Shown piece after piece: positions 26,672 through 34,810 of a DNA stretch of 46,848 bases (its first letter is position 1; each line of letters opens with the position of its first letter). The notes under the pieces are model-generated. The model ran no database searches. It was not told the origin of the DNA and worked only from the letters and a program-made list of their open reading frames with translations. The position numbers were made by a program, and so were the translations under genes. Source of the DNA: CAZGMN01 sp964645765 (GTDB lineage Bacteria; Acidobacteriota; Aminicenantia; Aminicenantales; Aminicenantaceae); contig CAZYBE010000025.1 of the NCBI GenBank assembly GCA_964645765.1, positions 1 to 46,848 of the forward strand. The letters are read 5' to 3'.

Positions 26672-27907
26672 ATGGCTAGAGTGAGCGTGAAAGAATCTGC
26701 ATCTATGGCGATGGGCTCTCTCTCGTCGAATAAGCTAAGGACTTTTTTGACGCTCCTGGGCATCATCATCGGAGTTTTCACCATCATCGCCGTCGTCTCC
26801 ATCATCCAAGGCCTTAATAACTTTGTCTATACCAAATTTGCCTTCTATGGAGCCAACGATTTTTCAGTCTCCAAATTCACAATGGGCGCCCGCTCGCTCA
26901 AGGAATGGAGAGAGATGCTCAAGCGAAAAAACATAACCCTTGATGAGATGGCACTCCTCCGCAGGCAGTGCCAATCCTGTGAACTTGTCGGTGCTTCGAC
27001 TTATACCTCAAGAACCGTAAAATTCCGAAGCGAGTCTCTTAAAAATGTCGATATTAGAGGTGAGACATACCTTGACCACATGATCGGCTCGGTGCTCGAG
27101 CTTGAAAGAGGAAGGTATTTTCAAAAAGATGACGAAGACCACTCGCGCTCTGTCTGCATCATCGGATCGGAAATGGAAGAGAAGCTGTTTCCCTATCTTG
27201 ACCCCTTGGGCAAATGGCTTAAAGTTGGAACCGACAATTTTTTGGTCGTGGGCATCGGCCAGAAGAAAGGAAAACTCTTGGGGATGAGCCAGGACAATTA
27301 CGTCAGAATCCCAATCTCGACCTTCCAGAAAATCTATGGCTCAAGAGGCACGCTCAATATCAATATCCATACCTCTTCCCAGGAACAGATGGAAAGAGCT
27401 CAAGAAGAAGTAAGGACAATCCTTCGCGCCAAGCGCCATCGCACGTTTAAAGACCTTGACGACTTCTCTTTTCGCAGCTCTGAGACTTTTATCCAGATCT
27501 ATAAGGCAGCGACATCCGGCATCTATTTTGCCGCGATTGGCATATCTTCGATTGCCCTGCTCGTCGGCGGCATTGTGGTCATGAACATCATGCTCGTCGC
27601 TGTCACCGAAAGGACAAAGGAAATCGGAATCCGGATGGCTGTGGGCGCGCGGAGGGCTGATATCCTCTTTCAGTTCTTGGTCGAGTCTGCTGCCATTTCT
27701 ACCACTGGCGGAATCATCGGCATTCTCATCGGCTTTGGGATCGCCAAAGTCATAACCCTGGCCACTTCCCTGCCCTCGAGCATTGACCCCGTCTCAATCG
27801 TCGTCGCCATCCTCATCTCAGCTTCTGTCGGCCTCTTTTTCGGCATCTACCCTGCCAACAAAGCGGCAAAGCTCAACCCGATTGAAGCCTTGAGGTCAGA
27901 ACAATGA
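26672..27907 (+). CDS. MacB/FtsX-type ABC transporter permease 1
   Basis: The 411-residue inner-membrane protein has an N-terminal helix with the hallmark NKLRTFLTLLGIIIGVFTII (about 20-45), a periplasmic MacB-PCD domain (about 50-275), and three C-terminal helices with the FtsX-domain motif TERTKEIGIRMAVGAR. Likely part of an exporter of the MacB class (peptides, macrolides or lipoproteins). It overlaps the next permease by 4 nt (ATGA). No ATPase gene is adjacent. Confidence 0.85.
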   Translation: MARVSVKESASMAMGSLSSNKLRTFLTLLGIIIGVFTIIAVVSIIQGLNNFVYTKFAFYGANDFSVSKFTMGARSLKEWREMLKRKNITLDEMALLRRQCQSCELVGASTYTSRTVKFRSESLKNVDIRGETYLDHMIGSVLELERGRYFQKDDEDHSRSVCIIGSEMEEKLFPYLDPLGKWLKVGTDNFLVVGIGQKKGKLLGMSQDNYVRIPISTFQKIYGSRGTLNINIHTSSQEQMERAQEEVRTILRAKRHRTFKDLDDFSFRSSETFIQIYKAATSGIYFAAIGISSIALLVGGIVVMNIMLVAVTERTKEIGIRMAVGARRADILFQFLVESAAISTTGGIIGILIGFGIAKVITLATSLPSSIDPVSIVVAILISASVGLFFGIYPANKAAKLNPIEALRSEQ

Positions 27908-29148
27908 GATTGGGAATCCTAAAAGAAATCTTCAGCATGGCTTTTGATTCGATCAAAACCCACAAACTCCGTTCCTTTCTTACGCTGCTGGGAATCATGA
28001 TCGGTGTCCTGGCCGTCATCGGCATGGTCTCCATCATCCAGGGTTTAAACCGGGCCGTTCTCAGCCAACTCGAATCGGTGGGCACGGATTTGGTCATAGT
28101 CAGTAAATACGAGCCCATCCAGATGGGCCACCTTTCAGAAGAACAAAGGCAGAGAAAAGATTTAACTTTTGAAGACGCCGTCGCCATGGAGAAAGAATGC
28201 TCTTTGGTCAGGGCCGTGGCCGTGGACCTTGTCGCTGACGTATTTGGAGAACAATCAATCAAATACCAGAATACCAAAACTCAGGATGCCTATATTCTGG
28301 GAATGAATGAAAAGTGGACTCAGGTCCTTTCCATCTATCTGCCGGAAAGAGGACGATTCATCACAGAATCCGATGTGAATCACAGCACCCAAGTTTGTGT
28401 CCTTGGTTCTCAGGTCAATGAGATTCTTTTCCCCCATTTGAATGCCGTTGGAAAAGAAATTAGGATCGGCGCTGAAAAATTCACCGTGGTCGGCGTCCTC
28501 CAAAAAAGAGGAGAAATGTTCGGGCAAAGCCAGGATAACTTTGTCGGCATCCCGATCACAACTCTCATGAAATGTTTTCCTTACAACCTGGCAAGAATAG
28601 AGATCATCGCCACAGCCAAGAAACACGGCTACATCCAGGAAACTATGGAGCAAATCATCAACTTACTCCGGCAGAGAAGAAAAGTTCCTTTTGGCAAACC
28701 CAATGATTTTTCCATCTATACTCAGGACAGCCTCCTTGACCTTTACAACCAGCTGACAGGAGCTATCTATCTGGTGATGATTATCATCTCCTCTATCGGC
28801 CTTCTTGTCGGCGGAATCGGGGTGATGAACATCATGCTCGTCTCAGTCAAAGAGAGGACTCGAGAAATCGGAATACGCAAAGCCGTCGGCGCCCGCTCCT
28901 CGGATATCTTGAGACAATTTTTAATCGAGGCCATCTTTCTGACCGGAACAGGAGGGACTTTGGGCGTTCTTTTTGGCTTTGCTCTTGCCTATCTCGTCAG
29001 AGCGGTAACACCCCTGCCGGCTTCTGTCTCGGCGTGGTCAGTAATGCTGGGATTGTTTGTCTCTGTCTCAGTCGGCCTTTTCTTTGGCATATTTCCTGCC
29101 CGGAAGGCTGCCAAAGTCGAACCCATCATCTGCTTGAGATACGAATAA
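27904..29148 (+). CDS. MacB/FtsX-type ABC transporter permease 2
   Basis: A paralogue of the preceding permease (414 aa) with the same layout: N-terminal helix HKLRSFLTLLGIMIGVLAVI, a MacB-PCD periplasmic domain and an FtsX domain with KERTREIGIRKAVGAR. The two probably form a heterodimer. Its C-terminus reads IICLRYE. A near copy of this tail occurs 1.47 kb downstream, on the far side of the DUF4143 gene. Confidence 0.85.
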   Translation: MRLGILKEIFSMAFDSIKTHKLRSFLTLLGIMIGVLAVIGMVSIIQGLNRAVLSQLESVGTDLVIVSKYEPIQMGHLSEEQRQRKDLTFEDAVAMEKECSLVRAVAVDLVADVFGEQSIKYQNTKTQDAYILGMNEKWTQVLSIYLPERGRFITESDVNHSTQVCVLGSQVNEILFPHLNAVGKEIRIGAEKFTVVGVLQKRGEMFGQSQDNFVGIPITTLMKCFPYNLARIEIIATAKKHGYIQETMEQIINLLRQRRKVPFGKPNDFSIYTQDSLLDLYNQLTGAIYLVMIIISSIGLLVGGIGVMNIMLVSVKERTREIGIRKAVGARSSDILRQFLIEAIFLTGTGGTLGVLFGFALAYLVRAVTPLPASVSAWSVMLGLFVSVSVGLFFGIFPARKAAKVEPIICLRYE

Positions 29149-29172
29149 AAGGTCTTCCTCCCGCCAACATGA

Positions 29173-30345
29173 TCAAATCAGCCCTGAAAGAAACCGGTCG
29201 GCGGAGACGATATGAATGGCTTGTGTATACTGGTGAACTCCGGGCTCCTTCATAACCTGATAGGCAAACGGAATTTTCAATTTGTCCTTGTAATAGAGAA
29301 GCGGCTTTGTTATATTTTTCTCAGAAAGCTTAGCCTCAACGGCAAACCATGGCTTTTTATCAACTGTGACTAAAAAATCCACTTCTTTCTTATCCACATT
29401 TCTGAGAAAGAAGAGTTCCATCCTGTATCCTTCTGTATCATAGAGATAATGGCAGAATTTCATTAAGTGAGCTGCAATCATATTTTCAAACCGTGCTGCA
29501 GGATCTTCTACTTCAGACCAATCCCATAAATACAGCTTGGGTTCTTTTTTTATCGACCGTATCTCTGTGCGGGAATAAGGATAAATTCTGAAGTGATAAT
29601 AAAAAGCCTCCAGAATATTGAGCCAGTTCGAGACTGCCCGATGGCTGACTTCAAGGTCTTCTCGAAGGGCATTCACGGAGAGAAGAGAGCCCACGCGTTC
29701 AGGAAGCATATCGCTTAAAAGTTTCATCCGTCCCAAGTCCCTGACCTGTCCGATATCTGTAATGTCTTCTCTGAACATCCGTTCGATTTTCTCATTATGC
29801 CAGCGCCGCAGGAATTTCCGGTTTGCTTTTAATAAGGGCTCAGGAAATCCGCCGAATTCAAACAAGGCCTCAAATTCGGGCTTAAAATCTTTATCATCCC
29901 AGTGGATCTCCTCATAGAGGCGAATCTGGCTTTTTTTATTCAAAGCTTCCCCCAATGAAAACGGATGCATGCGGTAATAGTGATACCGGCCCTGAAGCGA
30001 ATCTCCGCCTCTTCGATAAATATCTAGCCTGGCGCTCCCGGTAATGAGGAATTTGTAACGGTCTTTAAGCTTGTCATACTCTCCTTTGATCCAGCTTTTC
30101 CAGCTCTTCAATTTATGAATTTCATCAAGGATGATAATTGGGGTGTCGCCGGGCCATATAGCCTGTCTGATGACTTTTCTATCTGATCGATTATCCCAGT
30201 TGAAGTAGGCATATTTGTTAAACTTTTCGCCAATGATGTTTACTGCAAAAGTTGTTTTCCCTACCTGACGGGCTCCACCGATGAAAACCATTTTTTCCTT
30301 GAGGTCTTCATAAACGCAATTTGTAAGGTATCTATCCTTAAGCAT
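29173..30345 (-). CDS. AAA ATPase with DUF4143 C-terminal domain
   Basis: The 390-residue protein has Walker A GGARQVGKTT, Walker B IIILDEIHK, the sensor LITGSARLD, and a DUF4143 domain in the C-terminal half with the PD-(D/E)xK-like strand KKEVDFLV and AVEAKLS. These mobile, patchily distributed ATPases have no firm function; a role in genome defence or toxin-antitoxin-like systems has been proposed. The frame extends to a TTG at 30381, but the ATG at 30345 is likelier. It is opposite in strand to the permeases and followed by a copy of a permease tail, suggesting insertion. Palindromic repeats lie upstream. Confidence 0.85.
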   Translation of the reverse strand: MLKDRYLTNCVYEDLKEKMVFIGGARQVGKTTFAVNIIGEKFNKYAYFNWDNRSDRKVIRQAIWPGDTPIIILDEIHKLKSWKSWIKGEYDKLKDRYKFLITGSARLDIYRRGGDSLQGRYHYYRMHPFSLGEALNKKSQIRLYEEIHWDDKDFKPEFEALFEFGGFPEPLLKANRKFLRRWHNEKIERMFREDITDIGQVRDLGRMKLLSDMLPERVGSLLSVNALREDLEVSHRAVSNWLNILEAFYYHFRIYPYSRTEIRSIKKEPKLYLWDWSEVEDPAARFENMIAAHLMKFCHYLYDTEGYRMELFFLRNVDKKEVDFLVTVDKKPWFAVEAKLSEKNITKPLLYYKDKLKIPFAYQVMKEPGVHQYTQAIHIVSADRFLSGLI

Positions 30346-30383
30346 GTTTTTATTATAAATTAATAGGAGTCGGAAAAGCAATT

Positions 30384-30440
30384 AATTTTGCTTATAAGCA
30401 AAATTTTTAGCTAATTATCTTGCTTAAAAGCAAAATTTTT
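30384..30440 (-). promoter_or_regulatory. tandem operator-like palindromes upstream of the DUF4143 gene
   Basis: A perfect 22-bp palindrome (30384-30405, centre GCTTATAAGC) is followed by a second, imperfect one. The 19-nt half GCTTATAAGCAAAATTTTT at 30390 recurs at 30422 with one mismatch. The spacing of 32 nt equals three helical turns, placing both sites on one face of the DNA, as for a dimeric repressor. Confidence 0.5.
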
Positions 30441-30587
30441 CGTTTTCTTTCTCTCAAGCCTATAATCCATGCTACCGACATCGCAAAAATAAATACCGAA
30501 CGATTTTCAATGTTAATGAAGGAAGAAGATATGGGAAGCCCTCCCTGCCCTTCTTGGTTTTCCTCCATGCGCATCGGCATAGAAAAA

Positions 30588-30620
30588 GTTTACCGTACTG
30601 TCTGTTTAAGATACGAGTAA
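30588..30620 (+). pseudogene. remnant of an ABC permease C-terminus
   Basis: The frame reads KVYRTVCLRYE followed by TAA, closely matching the KVEPIICLRYE tail and stop of the permease ending at 29148. The final 24 nt through the stop differ only by four transitions. Nothing upstream of it is recognisable. It probably marks the old 3' end of a permease gene now separated by the DUF4143 gene. Confidence 0.4.
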
Positions 30621-30626
30621 AAGAGA

Positions 30627-31823
30627 TCAGTCCGACTTCTTTCTTAGATGCTCGTCCGCCTTTTCTAGAGCTGTCCCTAAGTTCTCAATCGACTCTGAGG
30701 CAATCTCAATCAAAGAAGGCTGTCCTCCTCCTTTTCCTTTTATCAACGGAGAAACAAGAGGAAGGAGCTCTCTCAAATCTATTTTAATATTCTCAGAGCG
30801 GGCAAAGACAAGATGCCCTCTCTTTTCTTCTATAAGGCCGAAAAGAACAATGAAATCGCCCTGCCTGATGATGTTCAAGGCAAGAAATTTCATTTGCTCA
30901 GCTGTCTTGTCTTGAAAAATCTTTCTTATGATTTTTTCTTTGGCCTGGCGGACGATTTCCAGCGCTTCATAACGGACAACCTCCTCCTCCAGCTTCTTGA
31001 TTCTCTTCCTCTGCGATTTCAAATCCAAAAAAATCTTCTCTACAGAAGCGAGGATTTCCCTTTCAGGAACCGTGAACCTGCTCCCCAGTTGCCTTATAAC
31101 CCGGCTTTTCTGGGCATAGTCTTCCCTCGCTCTCCTGCCGCAGACAAATTCAAACCTGACGTTATTCCTGATTCTTTCCCAGCCAAGAACCTTTATCAAC
31201 CCAACCTCACCAGCCCTCCGGACATGGGTTCCTCCGCAAGCTGAGTAGTCAAAGCCCGAGACTTCGACAACTCGAATCTCTCCCTTTTTTTGAGGGGCCT
31301 TCCTCAAAGGAATGGTCTTGATCTTCTCTTCAGGAACAAAATAGGACTTAACCTCCCTATCTTCAAAGACGACCTCGTTCGCTCGGCGCTCAACTCTCTC
31401 GACTTCTTCATCTTCAACCTTCCTCAAATCTATCTCGACAGTGGAAACGCTTTCTCCCAGGTGAAAAGAAAGCGTTTCAGCCCTGAAAAGCTCGTAAAAG
31501 CTCTGAGAAAGAATGTGCTGCCCGGAATGCTGCTGCATAAGGTCGAAGCGCCTTTGCCAGTCGATTTTTCCTTTCACTCTGTCGGATGAGACATCCTCTT
31601 CAAGAACATGGATTATCTTTTCCTCGTCTTCCAAGACTCTGATAACCTTAATTCCGTTTATGACTCCCCTGTCATCAGGCTGACCCCCTGATTCCGGATA
31701 AAAGCAGGTCTGGTCAAGAACGAGAGCCGGCTTCCCTTCAATGGTTCTCCTTTCTATAACATCGGCCTCAAACTCAACCTGGTAGGAATCCTGATAATAT
31801 AGCCTTTTCGTTATTTGCCCCAT
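30627..31823 (-). CDS. alanyl-tRNA editing protein, AlaX-L type with DHHA1-like domain
   Basis: A free-standing editing enzyme that hydrolyses Ser- or Gly-mischarged tRNA-Ala. The 398-residue protein has the zinc site HxxxH (H99, H103 in HSGQHILSQ) and CGGTH, the two-part motif shared with AlaRS editing domains. An N-terminal beta-barrel and a C-terminal coiled-coil plus DHHA1 segment (KGGGQPS) make it the long AlaX-L/II form. There is no aminoacylation domain. The start is 1 nt from the stop of the DUF401 remnant, pointing to an ancestral DUF401-alaX operon. Confidence 0.9.
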   Translation of the reverse strand: MGQITKRLYYQDSYQVEFEADVIERRTIEGKPALVLDQTCFYPESGGQPDDRGVINGIKVIRVLEDEEKIIHVLEEDVSSDRVKGKIDWQRRFDLMQQHSGQHILSQSFYELFRAETLSFHLGESVSTVEIDLRKVEDEEVERVERRANEVVFEDREVKSYFVPEEKIKTIPLRKAPQKKGEIRVVEVSGFDYSACGGTHVRRAGEVGLIKVLGWERIRNNVRFEFVCGRRAREDYAQKSRVIRQLGSRFTVPEREILASVEKIFLDLKSQRKRIKKLEEEVVRYEALEIVRQAKEKIIRKIFQDKTAEQMKFLALNIIRQGDFIVLFGLIEEKRGHLVFARSENIKIDLRELLPLVSPLIKGKGGGQPSLIEIASESIENLGTALEKADEHLRKKSD

Positions 31824-31824
31824 A

Positions 31825-32005
31825 TTAAATTATCCGCAGGAACAATAATACCAAAAACGCAGAGAGAAAGATAACCGCAGCCGGGCAGACGAGAATTTTA
31901 TAGGTCTCACAAATGTCTGCTCGAAAATACTCTAAAATCAAAACAAGACAGAGCCACGCCGGGAAAAGGAGAATTCCGGCAAAGCCGCTTAAGTAGACAT
32001 TTGCT
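31825..32005 (-). pseudogene. 3'-terminal fragment of a DUF401 membrane-protein gene
   Basis: About 155-180 nt match the 3' end of the intact DUF401 gene at the right edge (45799 onward), roughly 85% identical by eye. The translated tail is open and ends in a TAA at 31827-31825. 54 C-terminal residues align with 9 differences, including R-to-C and W-to-C changes suggesting relaxed selection. Upstream of about 32005 the homology stops. It sits directly before alaX. Confidence 0.8.
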
Positions 32006-32090
32006 ATCCCTTTGATGTGCTTTATGATTTTGACACCGCTTGTGGTTCATGTTAATATATTTTTTATGAAGCTCTAAGAGGAGAGGGGAC

Positions 32091-32711
32091 ATGAAAAGAT
32101 TTTCGGCTATATTTTTTTGTTTCTTGCTTGTTTCCCAGGCTTACTCGCTAGAATTGAAATTTCTAGGAGGCTTGACCTATTCAGAATCCAATCGAGTCGG
32201 CGGGATGTTGATTCCGGGGGAACAACTCAAAGGATCATCCTCCAGAACAGGGTTCCTTTTCGGCGCTGCAGCTGAATTTTCGTTAGCAAAGCACATAAGT
32301 TTTGAAATGGATGCGTTATATTTTCAAAAAGGATGCACAATTAAGTTCCATTACGGTGGCATTGGCACTTATGATCATTCCGAAAACTATAAATTAGAAG
32401 AATTGAGCTTCCCCTTGCTGGCCAAAATTAGTCTCTTGCCGGGTACGTCTCCCTATGTTCTTGGAGGAGCCGAATTTTCGTTTGTTCTTTCCCATTCAGC
32501 AGACGGGTATAGCCTGACTCAGCAGACAAAAAAGACTGATTACGGCCTTGTTTTCGGCGTTGGATTCAGCAAGAAATTGAAGAAGTCTTCTTTTTTTATT
32601 GAAGCAAGATATCATCTCGGGCTTCAAAGCTTATCAAAAGTTGAATCATTTTACTATTTTCATTATGAAAAGACGAGATCGCTTGTTCTCCTGCTTGGAT
32701 TTTCGATTTAG
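32091..32711 (+). CDS. predicted outer-membrane beta-barrel protein
   Basis: The 206-residue protein has a signal peptide (MKRFSAIFFCFLLVSQAYS) followed by alternating polar/apolar strands of a small 8-strand-like barrel (PorT/OmpW-like outer membrane beta-barrel domain): FLFGAAAEFSLA, ISFEMDALYF, PYVLGGAEFSF, YGLVFGVGFSKKL, FFIEARYHLG, and a final SLVLLLGFSI. Strong GGAGAGGGG precedes the ATG. It is AT-rich compared with its neighbours. The function is unknown; such proteins are often surface or adhesion factors. It begins 86 nt after the DUF401 remnant. Confidence 0.75.
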   Translation: MKRFSAIFFCFLLVSQAYSLELKFLGGLTYSESNRVGGMLIPGEQLKGSSSRTGFLFGAAAEFSLAKHISFEMDALYFQKGCTIKFHYGGIGTYDHSENYKLEELSFPLLAKISLLPGTSPYVLGGAEFSFVLSHSADGYSLTQQTKKTDYGLVFGVGFSKKLKKSSFFIEARYHLGLQSLSKVESFYYFHYEKTRSLVLLLGFSI

Positions 32712-32836
32712 TACCTCATGAACATGCCTAATTTTTCTTAACAGTGAGTTTAGGGTTTGAATCTCCCCAGGAGCGACAGCCTTCTTAGGAAGCCCATTTT
32801 AACGCTTTCTCGATCTGACTCTTTTAGAGCCCGACC

Positions 32837-32916
32837 ATAAAAGCAGAATATAAAGCATGCTGAGCCTAAAGCCAAAAATCACAACTGTCGTCCTTTAGGC
32901 TAGAGACAACTGTTGT
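32837..32916. repeat. dispersed repeat R1, copy a
   Basis: It matches 33771-33854 across about 80 nt with scattered substitutions and ends in a hairpin (AGACAACTGTTGTCT). On the minus strand it can be read as IFGFRLSML followed by YILLL, recalling two separate segments of the DUF401 protein, so it may be a decayed, internally deleted piece of that gene. Confidence 0.6.
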
Positions 32917-33177
32917 CTTGAAAATCTTTTCTCTATCAATTCCTGTTGACATTCTTGGCAAGAGATTTTGATTCATTGTTGAATACATCCAGAGGAATCA
33001 GACCTTTGGGGTGCCCAAAATTGCAAACAAGGATTATTAGTCAGGTTTTCTTGATTATAGGCATTCCTGTATTTAATAGGAGTATTTTGTAACTTATTGT
33101 TAATATGCTAAATAACCAGAGACCCATGTGAATTGCTTTTTTAATTCACGAGGAACAGTTTCTTTTAAACAGCGTCA

Positions 33178-33308
33178 GCATATCCCTTTGATCTGTTTTA
33201 TAATCACTTCATTGACATCCATCATCTTCGGATGATAGATTTTCTGCGTGGTCAGCGACACAGCTTCGAGATTCAAGGCCGAGCAATCTCCTGCAACCAC
33301 AAAAAGCA
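33178..33308. repeat. dispersed repeat R2, copy a
   Basis: About 102 nt (33207-33308) align without gaps to 36129-36230 at roughly 80% identity. Both copies contain TTGACA followed 18 nt later by TAGATT, and both precede a gene by roughly 100 nt or less. The short upstream part (TATCCCTTTGAT) also recurs near 32009. Confidence 0.6.
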
Positions 33309-33330
33309 ATTTCCATTAAATGAAAAAAAG

Positions 33331-33738
33331 ATGAAATTTCAGAGAAATAGGATTTTGATCTGGATTCTTTTATTCATAATCGTTATTTCAACTGCAAACA
33401 AAAATGCTCCTGCAGCAGACAACAGACTTTTGCATTTTGGAATCTCATCCGTATTCGGAGCTGCAAGCGAAAGTTATCTCCATTACACAACGAAACTCAA
33501 GACTTCTAGAAGAATAATTTTAGGTACCGCACTGGGAAGCGCACCTGGGTTAGCAAAAGAAATTATTGACAGCACTAAAAAAGGGAATCGCTTCAGTGGA
33601 GGCGATATGGCTGCAGATATCGCTGGGGCTTTTGTTGGTGCTGTAATCGGGAATCTTGTTAACAACATCATCCAGGTTAAGATCGAAAAGAAGAAAGATG
33701 AAAAAGAGATTGCTATCTCTTTAACCTGTAGATTTTAG
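33331..33738 (+). CDS. small YfiM-like predicted exported protein
   Basis: The 135-residue protein has an N-terminal hydrophobic segment (about 5-22) that could be a signal peptide or anchor. The following segment resembles the YfiM/DUF2279-like pattern: LHFGISS, GLAKEIID, a Gly/Phe-Ser spacer and GDMAADIAGAFVGAVIGN, a helix with glycine-zipper spacing. The tail is Lys/Glu-rich. The frame is open back to 33232, but those residues come from repeat R2, so the ATG at 33331 is preferred although its ribosome-binding site is weak. Function unknown. Confidence 0.6.
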   Translation: MKFQRNRILIWILLFIIVISTANKNAPAADNRLLHFGISSVFGAASESYLHYTTKLKTSRRIILGTALGSAPGLAKEIIDSTKKGNRFSGGDMAADIAGAFVGAVIGNLVNNIIQVKIEKKKDEKEIAISLTCRF

Positions 33739-33770
33739 CCTGATAATCAACCCGCTTTTGACTTTTTCAT

Positions 33771-33854
33771 ATAAAAAAGCAGAATATGAAGCAGACTGAG
33801 TTTTAGAAGCCAAAAATCGTAGCTGTCGTCCTTTAGCCTGACAACAACTGTTGT
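33771..33854. repeat. dispersed repeat R1, copy b
   Basis: The second copy of R1, with conserved AAAGCAGAATAT, AAGCCAAAAATC and CTGTCGTCCTTTAG blocks, ends in an ACAAC/GTTGT hairpin. It lies between the YfiM-like gene and the GC-rich hydrolase gene. Confidence 0.6.
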
Positions 33855-33881
33855 AGGGATGATCGGATGAAAGGAGCGGGA

Positions 33882-34772
33882 ATGAAATTTCGCATCAGTT
33901 TAATTCTAATTACGGCGCTGGCGGCTCTCATTTTAATGGCCGCTGCGCAGGGAGAGGAACGCATGACTACGTCCATCGAACGAAAAACCTGTCTGGCGCC
34001 CGACGGCGTGACCATCGTTTATTCGGCTGCCGGAGCGGGCGATACGGCCCTGGTCTTCATCCACGGCGGCCTTGCTGACCGCAGCTTCTTCGCTGATCAG
34101 CTCAGGGCTTTTGCCGGCCGCTACCGTGTCATTGCCCTCGACCTGCCAGGGCACGGAGAGTCGGGCGCGAACCGCACGAAATGGGGCATTCCGGAATTCG
34201 GCGCCGATGTCAAGGCCGTGGTCGATGCCGAAAAACTGAAGCAAGTCATTCTCTTCGGAAATTCCCTCGGTGGACCAGCGGCCATTGAGGCAGCGCTGCT
34301 CCTTGGCAGGCGCGTCATCGGCGTTGTCGGCATTGATACCTTTCAGTCCCTGGACTATCTTATCACGGCGGAAGAGGCGCGGCAGAGGGCCGAGGCCTTC
34401 CGCAATGATTATTCGGGCAGCGTCAAGCAGATGGTGCGGGCCCTTTTCCATCCGGATGCCGACCCGGCATTGCAGGCGGACGTCGAACGGCGCATGTCAA
34501 GGACTCCGCCCGAGACGGCCTACTCCATGTTTATGTCCTTGGCCGGCTACGATCAGGCTGAGCCAGCCCGCAGGCTGACGGTACCCCTCAGGGCCATCAA
34601 CGGCGACCTTTATCCGACGGACATTCAGGCGGTCAGAAAAGTGAAGGCCGATTTTGATGCGGTGGTCATGAAGCACATGGGCCATTACCCGATGCTGGAG
34701 CGTCCGGACGAGTTCAACCGCCATGTCGCCGCGGTCGTCGAGGAGCTCAGCCGGCCTTCCGGCAAACACTGA
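33882..34772 (+). CDS. exported alpha/beta hydrolase
   Basis: The 296-residue protein has a signal peptide (about 1-24) and then an alpha/beta hydrolase fold: oxyanion HGG (FIHGGLADR), nucleophile elbow GNSLGG, and the catalytic His in MGHYPML. Probably an esterase, lipase or lactonase acting in the periplasm or outside. The ATG at 33882 has AAGGAG 5 nt upstream and is preferred over the in-frame ATG at 33867. Its GC content is visibly higher than that of the surrounding AT-rich genes, suggesting separate acquisition. Confidence 0.85.
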   Translation: MKFRISLILITALAALILMAAAQGEERMTTSIERKTCLAPDGVTIVYSAAGAGDTALVFIHGGLADRSFFADQLRAFAGRYRVIALDLPGHGESGANRTKWGIPEFGADVKAVVDAEKLKQVILFGNSLGGPAAIEAALLLGRRVIGVVGIDTFQSLDYLITAEEARQRAEAFRNDYSGSVKQMVRALFHPDADPALQADVERRMSRTPPETAYSMFMSLAGYDQAEPARRLTVPLRAINGDLYPTDIQAVRKVKADFDAVVMKHMGHYPMLERPDEFNRHVAAVVEELSRPSGKH

Positions 34773-34810
34773 AAATCAGGCCTTGAATTAAAAGATTGGA
34801 GGAGGGAAAG

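Larger units (their letters stand above)
32712..33330. other. gene-poor stretch with decayed repeats
   Basis: About 620 nt without a credible gene. They hold repeat R1 copy a (32837-32916), a 7-bp hairpin (33128-33149) and repeat R2 copy a (33178-33308), the latter overlapping the leader of the next gene. The rest is AT-rich and unrecognised. Confidence 0.6.

Noticed and set aside
30420..30620. A 66-residue plus-strand gene
   Set aside because: It starts in the operator-like palindromes, has no ribosome-binding site or domain, and only its last eleven residues resemble anything (a permease tail). It is better read as a remnant.
33232..33330. An N-terminal extension of the YfiM-like gene
   Set aside because: These residues come from repeat R2, which also occurs at 36129-36230 in front of an unrelated gene, and the signal-peptide-like segment begins at the ATG at 33331.
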